From the NCBI GenBank assembly GCA_964458645.1, contig CAYWJU010000007.1, positions 1 to 64,000 of the forward strand: DNA of 64,000 nt, given 5' to 3'. Within the stretch, counting starts at the first letter, position 1, and each line of letters begins with the position of its first letter. This stretch comes from DAORHV01 sp964458645 (GTDB lineage Bacteria > Patescibacteriota > Gracilibacteria > Peribacterales > Peribacteraceae). The position numbers and the translations under genes were made by a program. The notes under the pieces were generated by a model that made no database searches, was not told where the DNA came from, and saw only the letters and a list, made by a program, of their open reading frames with translations. This document shows positions 41,551 through 48,908 of this stretch, one piece after another.

Positions 41551-42003
41551 CTAGTACTCAGCCTTCACCTTCGCGATGCGCTGGGCGACCTTCTCGCGGA
41601 TCTTGGGGTCGCTGCCGCCCAAGATTTTGAGCGCGCACAGCGCGGCGTTCTTGGGGTTCAGCACGGTCATGACCGGCACATCGGAAGGCATTTGGAGGCT
41701 GCTGTGGACGTTCACCAGGTAGTCGTTCAAGTCCTTGAACGGGGGGCAGTTCACCAGCGGGTGCACCAAGCTTGCGGCGGCCACGCCTGCCAAGCCGTTG
41801 CTCATACCAACGCAGGTAATAACGACCGTAGGCTCTTTGCGGGCATTCAGGCGGTCGATGTGTTGTACGACCAACTCCGGCACTTTGTGGGCCGAAGCAA
41901 CAATGATTTCGGAATCGACGCCATACTCTTTCAGCATGTCGGCGATTTTCTGGGCGAAGTCGACGTCCACTTTGGAGCCGAGGAGGAAGGTGACGGATGG
42001 CAT
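41551..42003 (-). CDS. purE: class II-like N5-CAIR mutase/AIR carboxylase
   Basis: 150 residues. PurE-fold protein of purine synthesis. The signature loop reads SAHKVPE, where class I enzymes have SAHRTP, and the second loop reads VGMSNGLAGVAAASL-VHP-x-x-NCPP, like the SNGLGP...NCPP form of class II (animal PAICS-type) AIR carboxylases. Class II enzymes take CO2 directly and need no PurK. ATG 42003 is preferred to the TTG at 42009. Nearest functional link is purM at 25.6 kb. Confidence 0.88.
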   Translation of the reverse strand: MPSVTFLLGSKVDVDFAQKIADMLKEYGVDSEIIVASAHKVPELVVQHIDRLNARKEPTVVITCVGMSNGLAGVAAASLVHPLVNCPPFKDLNDYLVNVHSSLQMPSDVPVMTVLNPKNAALCALKILGGSDPKIREKVAQRIAKVKAEY

Positions 42004-42096
42004 GGCCAAACTGTACCGAAAGCGTTGCGTGGCGTACAGGGTTGTTCTAGGATCCTTTGGCTCACAGAGCGTGTGAGTGGTACCAGCGACCCGCGT

Positions 42097-42172
42097 GGGG
42101 CTCTAGCTCATCTGGTAGAGCGCTTCCATGGCATGGAAGAGGTAAGGGGTTCGAGTCCCCTGAGCTCCACCA
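42097..42172 (+). tRNA. tRNA-Ala (anticodon GGC)
   Basis: 76 nt with encoded CCA. Acceptor GGGGCTC pairs with GAGCTCC and contains the G3-U70 pair that identifies tRNA-Ala. The anticodon arm CTTCC-ATGGCAT-GGAAG gives GGC, reading GCC (and GCU). T-arm AGGGG-TTCGAGT-CCCCT is intact. It stands at the left side of the helicase islet. Confidence 0.95.
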
Positions 42173-42173
42173 A
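42132..42173 (+). repeat. 42-bp direct repeat, left copy (att-like)
   Basis: 3' half of tRNA-Ala from the anticodon stem through CCA plus one base. It is repeated without a mismatch at 45878-45919, 3746 bp away. Such tRNA-3'-end direct repeats flank elements inserted by tyrosine integrases; no integrase gene is present here. Confidence 0.65.
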
Positions 42174-42355
42174 CGACAAAAAACAGGCAAAAATCGCACG
42201 CCGGGCCACGTTTCCAACCTCTCTTCCACCAAGGAGAATGGTCATTCTGCGTTATACCGAGCTTTCAGAGATGGGTGGTTCGATGACCGTCCCCTGCGGT
42301 CGGAACGAATGAAGGCAATAATTTGCTTTATTAGATAATAATTGTAATATATACA

Positions 42356-45300
42356 TTGTTGGATTCGCCACGTAGCACACCTCCGGATGCAACCCGGCAG
42401 CCAGAAGCACTCTCTGGAAGCCTTACCACGGTTGAATCATTGCGAGAGCTTGTGCGAAATGCGACGGAAAGGATTGTTGGAGGAGAATCCTTCGAGGCCA
42501 TTGCAACGCTCCTTTCGGGGGTATTATGTCGTTTGCAGGTCGCTGCTTGCGAGACCCCAGAAGATTTTCGCACACTGCTAGCTCTGCATGGCATCAGCGG
42601 CAACGACTGGGTTAATTCAGCATGGATGACGCAGAACGGACACCTGAAACTTCTGACTGCTATTCAGCGTGATCCCCGCTTCGCATCGAAAGGCTGGCGA
42701 ACTGGATTCTTGCCTTTTATGGGACCGGACATCACTCCCACGGCGCGTATCCGGAAGGACGTGACAACGGTCATAGCCGAGTCAGTCAGGCCGCCGCTGG
42801 ATGAAAGCATTCTCAAGCTGTCGTGCCCCCGGCAAGTTGCCGCCTGCGAAACGCCTGCAGATTTTCTCAAACTCTTTTCACTGTATGGCATTTCGGACGC
42901 ATCCTGGAGAAATTCCAAGTCGCTTCGGAAAGGCCTCTACTCTGCCATCATTGCAGACCCCAGATTCTTAGAAAAAGGATGGCGTGACGGCTTCCTTCCC
43001 TTCATGGGGCTGGCAAAGAAAGAGACTATCGATGAAGCAATCCTTGGCCTTCCCTGCACACGACAGATTGCGGCATGTGAAACGCCCGAGGATTTTCGTG
43101 CGCTCTTCATTCTGCATGGCATTAAGGAAGAACATTGGCGTAACTTCAACTGGATGAAGCTGAATGAGCATGCCGGTCTTTGTCGTGCAATCCAACGAGA
43201 TCCCAGGTTTTCAAAAGCGAATGAAGGAGATGGATTTCTAGCATTCATGGACGGCACGGACTATGTCGCTATTGAAGAGAGGATCGAAACACTCGGGCTT
43301 GCCGATGCAGTTGCGCTCCTAGCCGATCGGCCATCGAAATTGCGAGTATATCTCTCTGTTTCCCACCCCGATCTTCTCGAGGAAGAGGTTGACCGCCTGG
43401 TCACCCATGCATTCAAGCGGCTGCACAATCGCAGGCGATTCGACTACAGCGATTTCCGACAAGAGCTCGGACGATGTGAACTCCGAAAAGGAATACCGCG
43501 TCGTACCCACGAGGCCGCTCTACAAATCGCGGGCAGTGCCACCGGTGCCGACAGCGTGCTGGTTGAAGGAGGGGCCACTACTCAGCGTTTACGTGTCGGA
43601 GCAGATGGAACGTTCTGTGGCCGTATCAGCCTCACTGTCGGCGAACGTAACGACCTTCGGTTGACGTCGCTGAACCACGGCTCTCGTCAGTCCGGCGAAC
43701 CGACGGATATCGCCGTCTACCAAACCGGCACGCCTGATGACATCGACGCATTGGTCACTTTGCTGGGCGAGATGGGCCGGAATGTGCTGGACGGCATCCG
43801 CAGCGATCCTGGCCGAATGGAATACGTGGTACGGCAAGCCGAACAGGTCCTTATCCGAAAATTTTCAGGAACCTTCGCCGCTGGCGAGGCATACACGCAG
43901 GAATTGATCACAGGTACGCAAAGCCCGGTCGTGCGCAAGGTTCTGAAGACCGTGCTCAGTCGCTTCAAGAGAATCAATCAGACCACCTACCCGAACGTTC
44001 GAGAAAACAGTCCGCTCTACTTCTTCCAAAAGTACTGCGTCGCGGAAATCCAAAGGAGAATGGCCGAAGGCGAGCGAGGCGTCGTCCTCGCCAACGACCC
44101 GGGTTTGGGCAAGACACGTACGGCGCTCGTTGCAGTCAACGGCGACCCGGCCACCATCGTAACCCCGAATAGCGTCGTGAGCACCTGGTCCGAGGAAGCG
44201 ACGAAAGCCCTCAAGCATGCCGACGTGTTAACGCTGCAAAACGTACCATACGCCCGTCGCCTGGAGTTGCTGCAAACTTCGAGCGCGAGCCACACGGTGA
44301 CGAACGTGGAGTACCTGCGCGCCAAAGAAGGTGACGAGCGGTATGGGCTCCTGTCCGACGAGGAGACCATCGTCGTCCAGGACGAAGCGCACGGCCTGCT
44401 GAACCTGGGCTCGGAGCAATCGAAGGGGGCAAGACGGCTGCAAGGGAAGTTCTATCTGTTCCTTTCTGCGACGCCATGCAAAAACCCGAAAACATTGCGG
44501 CGCATGCTGCACAACCTTGAGCCCGATGATCCTCGCTTCCAAAGCGATGCGGCCTTTGGCAAGGCCTTCCCAGCCAACGATCCGCAGGCACTCAGAACAC
44601 TCAGCATCATGAAGCAGCGGTACATGATCCGCTTTACAAAAGAAGATGTGCTGGAAGAGATGGATCCCGACATCCCCCTGGAATGCCAGCGTCATCGCCT
44701 GCCGCGCAAGGAGCATGTCCCGGCCGAGCGTATGGGTAGCTACACATTGTCCGAACCCCAATGCCAGGGTATCTACGAACTTCTGCTCAACTGGCCGAAA
44801 TGGTGCGAGAAATACGACAAGTACGTCCCGCGGGATGAAATCGCAAAGCTGGATGCGTTGCGTGGCAACCAGTTCGCGCTGGCGAAAACACATGCGCTGC
44901 GGCAGATCGCTAACAATCCGAACTATGTTGGCGCCGAAGGCGTCGAGGACCCCAAAGCAAAAGAACTGCTGCGATGCGTGCAAGACTTTCTGGCTGAAGG
45001 TCGTAAGGTCGTGATCTTCTGCCAATACAATGCCCAGGCGGAGAAATATGCCGCACTGCTGCAGCCCTACCAACCCAGCGCCTACACCGGACTTGTGAGT
45101 AACCAAGGACTGAAGGCAACAGGTGAAGGAGCGCCGATTCTCTACCGCGCGGACGAGGCAGGCGGATGGGTGTTGAATGAACAGGGGCTACCGCTAGAAG
45201 ACCCCGAGGGCAAACCCATGCTCGCGCTGGACTACGAGCGGATCGCGTTCCAGAACTCCCCCGAACGCCGACTGATGATATCAACCTACGCGGCCGGAGC

Positions 45301-45718
45301 AGTTGGCGTAACGTTTACGGCCGGGAAGGCGACCATTTTCGATGATTTGCCGCGCGACTGCGTGGAGGAGATCCAGGCTGAGGACCGGACCCATCGCATC
45401 GATCATGAACACCAGACGCATACCAGCGTTCGGTACGCACGCATGGTGGGTCGTTACCCTGCGACATTCCTTGAGCGCATGAAGCAGGTCTGGGTCCGCG
45501 AAGAAGAAGACGGATGCTATACAGAAATTAAAGACCAGCGCATCGCTGCACGTGAGTCTCTGCTAACGGCATACGAAGCGTTCTTTGCTCAAGGAACATT
45601 CGATGAAGTCAGACTGGCGAATCTCCAGACTCAGCGCAAATCCTTCCGTCTTATCAACGATGGAGTAGCGGACGCCGAGGAGTTGCCGCCGATCAGAGAT
45701 TTCACGCTCGCAGTGTAA
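42356..45718 (+). CDS. SNF2-type DEAH helicase with an N-terminal triple repeat
   Basis: 1120 residues from a TTG codon; the upstream 42174-42355 is AT-rich with no ATG in frame. Residues ~58-123, 157-218 and 234-299 are three repeats with the pattern RQ-x-AACETPEDF, then W-x-N, then DPRF and GFLPFMG. About 300-560 is unassigned. The C-terminal half is a superfamily-2 motor: Walker A GLGKT (~582), QDEAH (~676), LSATP (motif III), VVIFCQYNAQAEKYA (motif IV), STYAAGAVGVTFTAG (motif V) and QAEDRTHRID (~1006, motif VI, as in SNF2/RapA). It is the only gene of the tRNA-flanked islet. A defence or DNA-remodelling role is inferred; no nuclease or methylase is nearby. Confidence 0.8.
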   Translation: MLDSPRSTPPDATRQPEALSGSLTTVESLRELVRNATERIVGGESFEAIATLLSGVLCRLQVAACETPEDFRTLLALHGISGNDWVNSAWMTQNGHLKLLTAIQRDPRFASKGWRTGFLPFMGPDITPTARIRKDVTTVIAESVRPPLDESILKLSCPRQVAACETPADFLKLFSLYGISDASWRNSKSLRKGLYSAIIADPRFLEKGWRDGFLPFMGLAKKETIDEAILGLPCTRQIAACETPEDFRALFILHGIKEEHWRNFNWMKLNEHAGLCRAIQRDPRFSKANEGDGFLAFMDGTDYVAIEERIETLGLADAVALLADRPSKLRVYLSVSHPDLLEEEVDRLVTHAFKRLHNRRRFDYSDFRQELGRCELRKGIPRRTHEAALQIAGSATGADSVLVEGGATTQRLRVGADGTFCGRISLTVGERNDLRLTSLNHGSRQSGEPTDIAVYQTGTPDDIDALVTLLGEMGRNVLDGIRSDPGRMEYVVRQAEQVLIRKFSGTFAAGEAYTQELITGTQSPVVRKVLKTVLSRFKRINQTTYPNVRENSPLYFFQKYCVAEIQRRMAEGERGVVLANDPGLGKTRTALVAVNGDPATIVTPNSVVSTWSEEATKALKHADVLTLQNVPYARRLELLQTSSASHTVTNVEYLRAKEGDERYGLLSDEETIVVQDEAHGLLNLGSEQSKGARRLQGKFYLFLSATPCKNPKTLRRMLHNLEPDDPRFQSDAAFGKAFPANDPQALRTLSIMKQRYMIRFTKEDVLEEMDPDIPLECQRHRLPRKEHVPAERMGSYTLSEPQCQGIYELLLNWPKWCEKYDKYVPRDEIAKLDALRGNQFALAKTHALRQIANNPNYVGAEGVEDPKAKELLRCVQDFLAEGRKVVIFCQYNAQAEKYAALLQPYQPSAYTGLVSNQGLKATGEGAPILYRADEAGGWVLNEQGLPLEDPEGKPMLALDYERIAFQNSPERRLMISTYAAGAVGVTFTAGKATIFDDLPRDCVEEIQAEDRTHRIDHEHQTHTSVRYARMVGRYPATFLERMKQVWVREEEDGCYTEIKDQRIAARESLLTAYEAFFAQGTFDEVRLANLQTQRKSFRLINDGVADAEELPPIRDFTLAV

Positions 45719-45765
45719 GTACGACCCTGCGCGCCTGTCATTGCGCCTCATTCCGGGGGGCCACC

Positions 45766-45795
45766 GTTCGTGTTTCGCCCCTTCGTCCCCCACCA
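45766..45795 (+). repeat. short extragenic repeat, copy 1
   Basis: GTTCGTG-YTTCGCCCCTT-YGTCC-x-CCA motif, ~30 bp, found again at 47838-47868 upstream of the DsbB-like gene. The copies differ at a few positions. Role unknown. Confidence 0.4.
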
Positions 45796-45805
45796 ATTTT
45801 ATAGT

Positions 45806-45918
45806 GGGGCTCTCGCTCATCTAGCCCGGCACGCGCAGCGTGACGGCAAATTCAACAAGCGCGCTTCCATGCGCAGCCATGGAAGAGGTAAGGGGTTCGA
45901 GTCCCCTGAGCTCCACCA
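45806..45918 (+). pseudogene. damaged tRNA-Ala copy with two insertions
   Basis: The acceptor strands GGGGCTC (45806-45812) and GAGCTCC-ACCA, the start of the D-arm GCTCATCT, the anticodon stem and the T-arm all match the tRNA-Ala at 42097. A ~30-nt insertion containing a CACGC-GCA-GCGTG hairpin lies in the D-loop. A second, 5-nt insertion turns the anticodon loop into a 12-nt loop around GCGCAGC. It cannot form a normal tRNA unless the insertions are removed. Either a decayed tandem duplicate or the far junction of an inserted element. Confidence 0.65.
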
Positions 45919-45919
45919 A
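45878..45919 (+). repeat. 42-bp direct repeat, right copy (att-like)
   Basis: Perfect copy of 42132-42173; see there. It bounds the helicase islet on the right. Confidence 0.65.
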
Positions 45920-45973
45920 TGTTTTAATGGTTCTCGGATATCTGCACATTGAACCAGGCTGCGACCCGAACAA

Positions 45974-46003
45974 TTGTCACGACCGACAGAGGTTTGTTAT
46001 TAT
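45974..46003 (+). promoter_or_regulatory. promoter of the Cys-rich secreted protein
   Basis: TTGTCA (45974-45979), 18-nt spacer, TATTAT (45998-46003), 6 nt before the ATG at 46010. Leaderless geometry with a usable -35. Confidence 0.6.
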
Positions 46004-46009
46004 TGTGAC

Positions 46010-47584
46010 ATGTCCAATGCCCAGCGTTACAAGATGCTGACAGTACTCCTGTCCAGCATTGTATTACTTTTGGTATTTACATCCGTCTTTCAATCTAATC
46101 TTCGGTTACCTGGTGATATTGGCGGCATGAACACGCTTTCAGCCTCTAGTGCACAGCAGTGGTACTACTGCTGCAGCAAAGACAAGAATGAATGTATAGG
46201 AACATACAATAAAGACACCTGTGCGAACGAAAGCTTTGCAGGCGATTTTACGTGTTACGGCCTGCCTTGCGCTGCAAAGAACAAAACCTACTGCTGCGAT
46301 GCCGCAAGTCCAAACAGCTGCATTGAATCTACGGACCTTACCAAGTGCACATCAGGCGGACTGACCACCAATTCGACATGCGAAGGGCTTCAATGTAATC
46401 CATTACAGAATGAAAGTTCGAGTGCCAGCAAAAAATACTGCTGCGTTAACCCCGTCGAAGGCACTCCCGTTTGCGCAGATGCCGGTTTTCTCCACTCCGT
46501 TACCTGCATTGGAGGAACGCTGACCGACGATCCGCATTGTGGCGACACTATGTGCGACAACAACAAGGAAGCCTGCGAAATCAAGGAGGTGAATGGCATC
46601 CTTCAACAATGCTGTAAGAGGCCGTACACACCCTACTACGTCTGCCAGCACTTCTCGGAAGATTTTACAGCGCTATGCACCCAAGCCGGCTTCTCCGACT
46701 GTAAGCGTATGGATATTTGGTGTGGAGCCGGAGCCGAGAGAAGCGGGCATCAAATTGCAACAGTCACAATCAATGGAAGACAGTGCTTTGTGGAACCCAC
46801 GGGGAAGCCGCCCAAGATCATCTCCTGCGACGATGGTTCGCAAGATTGGTACCAGCGAACCATATGCTTGGCACGCGGAAGGGAGTTTCCATGTGATTGT
46901 ACGCTCACCAACGACAATGTAATAAAAACGCCGGTTGATTTTACTTTTTGCGCCATGGGCATGAAGGACTCATGGTATTTGTGGAGAAAGTCGGAGTGCG
47001 AAGGGTGTTGCAACAAATGGGTGAACAATCTCCACCCTTGCAATCAACCCAACCCTCCGGAACTGTGCAGAAACTACAAAAATGACTGCTACAACAGCTG
47101 CGATACCATACTCGACAATTCGGTACAGTGCGCCACCCCCGGCAGCTGTGTCGAAGGGTACATTAGCGACACCTGCCGCTCCGGCTCCTGCCTGCAGGAA
47201 TACAACACCGGACGCTGCCAGAAAGACATGCCTAATACCTGTCTTGTTATCAACCGTGCATGCGAGTCCCCGGGAACCATGTGTCTTACCCCGGACGATC
47301 CGTACCGCACCGACCCGGAAGGTATTGAGTGCGCCAATCCCCAAAACTGCGTCGAGGGATTCATCCCAGATTCGTGCGATGCCGCATCGTGCATGCGGGA
47401 GTACAACACCGGTCGTTGCGACAGGTTAAACCCCAACGCTTGCCTCATCGTCAAACGTAGGTGCGAGTCTCCCGAGACCATGTGCACCCCTTCGAGCGAA
47501 GGTTCTGTAGGTGAAGGTGGTGACTGGGGTAAGGACGACGACACCATTCCAGTAGGCGGGGGTGAAGGCGGGGGTAGCTGGTAA
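46010..47584 (+). CDS. large Cys-rich secreted protein
   Basis: 524 residues. An N-terminal signal anchor (about 9-27, MLTVLLSSIVLLLVFTSVF) is followed by a very Cys-rich extracellular part with many CC pairs (WYYCCSKDKNECIG, KTYCCDAASPNSC, KKYCCVNP). Near the C-terminus two ~65-residue repeats occur in tandem (about bases 47125-47490): CVEGYISDTC...EYNTGRC...RACESPGTMC and CVEGFIPDSC...EYNTGRC...RRCESPETMC. It ends in a Gly/Asp-rich tail. Most cysteines should be disulfide-bonded; the DsbB-like oxidase gene is next. Cell-surface role inferred; family unknown. Confidence 0.7.
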   Translation: MSNAQRYKMLTVLLSSIVLLLVFTSVFQSNLRLPGDIGGMNTLSASSAQQWYYCCSKDKNECIGTYNKDTCANESFAGDFTCYGLPCAAKNKTYCCDAASPNSCIESTDLTKCTSGGLTTNSTCEGLQCNPLQNESSSASKKYCCVNPVEGTPVCADAGFLHSVTCIGGTLTDDPHCGDTMCDNNKEACEIKEVNGILQQCCKRPYTPYYVCQHFSEDFTALCTQAGFSDCKRMDIWCGAGAERSGHQIATVTINGRQCFVEPTGKPPKIISCDDGSQDWYQRTICLARGREFPCDCTLTNDNVIKTPVDFTFCAMGMKDSWYLWRKSECEGCCNKWVNNLHPCNQPNPPELCRNYKNDCYNSCDTILDNSVQCATPGSCVEGYISDTCRSGSCLQEYNTGRCQKDMPNTCLVINRACESPGTMCLTPDDPYRTDPEGIECANPQNCVEGFIPDSCDAASCMREYNTGRCDRLNPNACLIVKRRCESPETMCTPSSEGSVGEGGDWGKDDDTIPVGGGEGGGSW

Positions 47585-47916
47585 ACGGCTGAGGATCGAC
47601 GAAGATTGCGATCGTGCAATCCGTGCACTGTGACGCTGGTGACGACACCCATTTTCGCACCATCATTTCTGCCGTCACCCATTTTAGGACTTCCTGATGC
47701 CGTCTTCGCTGTGAGTAACGGCGATGGCGCCATTTCCCCTCCTTTGCACCTCCCACTGGTACTTGGCCAGTGTCGCCTCGACTCCGAGCAGTGTTTCCGC
47801 CGACTCGGCCCACATGTCGAAGTGCATTTCCCCCAAAGTTCGTGCTTCGCCCCTTTTGTCCTACCACCTTCACAAAAATCGTATGAATATACTCACGCCA
47901 AAGCTTGCATGTTCTT
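47585..47916 (+). other. non-coding gap before the DsbB-like gene
   Basis: 332 bp without a credible gene on either strand. It contains copy 2 of the ~30-bp extragenic repeat (47838-47868) whose copy 1 is at 45766-45795. No terminator with a T-run is visible. Confidence 0.4.
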
Positions 47917-47944
47917 TTGCAGGCAAAAAAAACTAACGTAGACT
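47917..47944 (+). promoter_or_regulatory. promoter of the DsbB-like gene
   Basis: TTGCAG (47917-47922), 16-nt spacer, TAGACT (47939-47944); the ATG at 47953 follows 8 nt later. Confidence 0.5.
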
Positions 47945-47952
47945 CGTGCCCT

Positions 47953-48519
47953 ATGGATCTCGCCGCCTATACCTGGAACGTAACCGACGCACTGTCCGCA
48001 CTCATTGTGGTGGGGAATGTGCTGCTGGCGATACTGGCATTCAGTTTCACATGGGCGACAATCACACGCCGGCAGTCTCCGGTCATCACCTGGTTTGCAG
48101 CACACGGATTGACTCTCATGCTCATTGTGGCACTGACAGCAACCCTTGGAAGTTTGTACTTCTCGGAAATTGCACAATGGGCCCCGTGCAAGTACTGCTG
48201 GATCCAGCGCATTCTCATGTACCCGCAAGTCATTCTGCTCGGTATAGCACTATGGAAACGTGATCGAAGCGTCGCACACTATGTGCTGGCACTGTCGCTG
48301 ATCGGATTGGCATTCGCGGCCTACCACTACTACATCCAGATGTACGACATCATCGCCAGTCCGCTGAACCCGGCCACGCCGTGCGACGCCTCGGGTGAGT
48401 CCTGCGTAAAAACCCCGTTCGTGAAGTTCGGCTACATCACTATCCCGTTCATGGCGCTGACGGCATTTGCACTGAACGGCGTGGGTTCATTGCTGATACT
48501 GCAGCGGACGAAGGCCTGA
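47953..48519 (+). CDS. DsbB-family disulfide-bond oxidoreductase
   Basis: 188 residues with about five hydrophobic helices. The first extracytoplasmic loop begins with APCKYCW (CxxC, Cys79 and Cys82), and the second loop has TPCDASGESC (Cys144, Cys151): the two redox pairs of DsbB/BdbC proteins, which pass electrons from a thioredoxin-like oxidant to quinone. The WIQRILMYPQV segment after CxxC is typical. It lies directly after a gene for a disulfide-rich secreted protein and upstream of other exported proteins, which supports a role in oxidative folding outside the membrane. No DsbA-like partner is in the window. Confidence 0.88.
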   Translation: MDLAAYTWNVTDALSALIVVGNVLLAILAFSFTWATITRRQSPVITWFAAHGLTLMLIVALTATLGSLYFSEIAQWAPCKYCWIQRILMYPQVILLGIALWKRDRSVAHYVLALSLIGLAFAAYHYYIQMYDIIASPLNPATPCDASGESCVKTPFVKFGYITIPFMALTAFALNGVGSLLILQRTKA

Positions 48520-48570
48520 CCACAGTTTGTAAGGCCAATTTCCTCTAAGGTTTGCGAAAATACTATCCTA

Positions 48571-48908
48571 TTGACAATTTTACTTAACATTGTACAATTC
48601 GCGCGCATGTGCAACCGATAGAAGGCGTTTCGCCCGCACAGGCACCGGCCCTTTCGCAACACCGGCTTCTCTTTACAATGATATTCGAAAAAAATGAAAA
48701 ACTAGACATGTTCGACCGAGTCCGCCGAATCGAGATCGGCCTTCTGCGCATGCCACAGCGTACGCAGGATGCCGGTCTCGCTTCTCGCCTATACCAAAGG
48801 CGGACGCGCAGACAGGCACTTCCAATGTGTTCCCGCTATCAAGCGGGGTCCAAGTCTCAGCACCTTAGGGTGGGAGACGCACCACCCGTCGGACGACGGG
48901 AGGGTAAA
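48571..48908 (+). promoter_or_regulatory. promoter and ~300-nt structured leader of surface protein 3
   Basis: Perfect TTGACA (48571-48576), 16-nt spacer, TACAAT (48593-48598). About 300 nt of untranslated leader follow. At its end are hairpins GTCTC/GAGAC (48854-48858/48874-48878) enclosing CACC/GGTG, and CCCGTC/GACGGG (48885-48890/48895-48900). The Shine-Dalgarno GGGAGGG (48898-48904) begins inside the second stem and lies 4-5 nt before ATG 48909. The frame is open upstream of 48909, but that part has no protein-like character. Confidence 0.6.

Noticed and set aside
41203..42312. Plus-strand frame spanning the CNNM gene, purE and tRNA-Ala
   Set aside because: It runs antisense through two sure genes and through a tRNA.
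42097..45919. Complete integrative element with integrase
   Set aside because: No recombinase, replication or transfer gene lies between the repeats; only the helicase is present.
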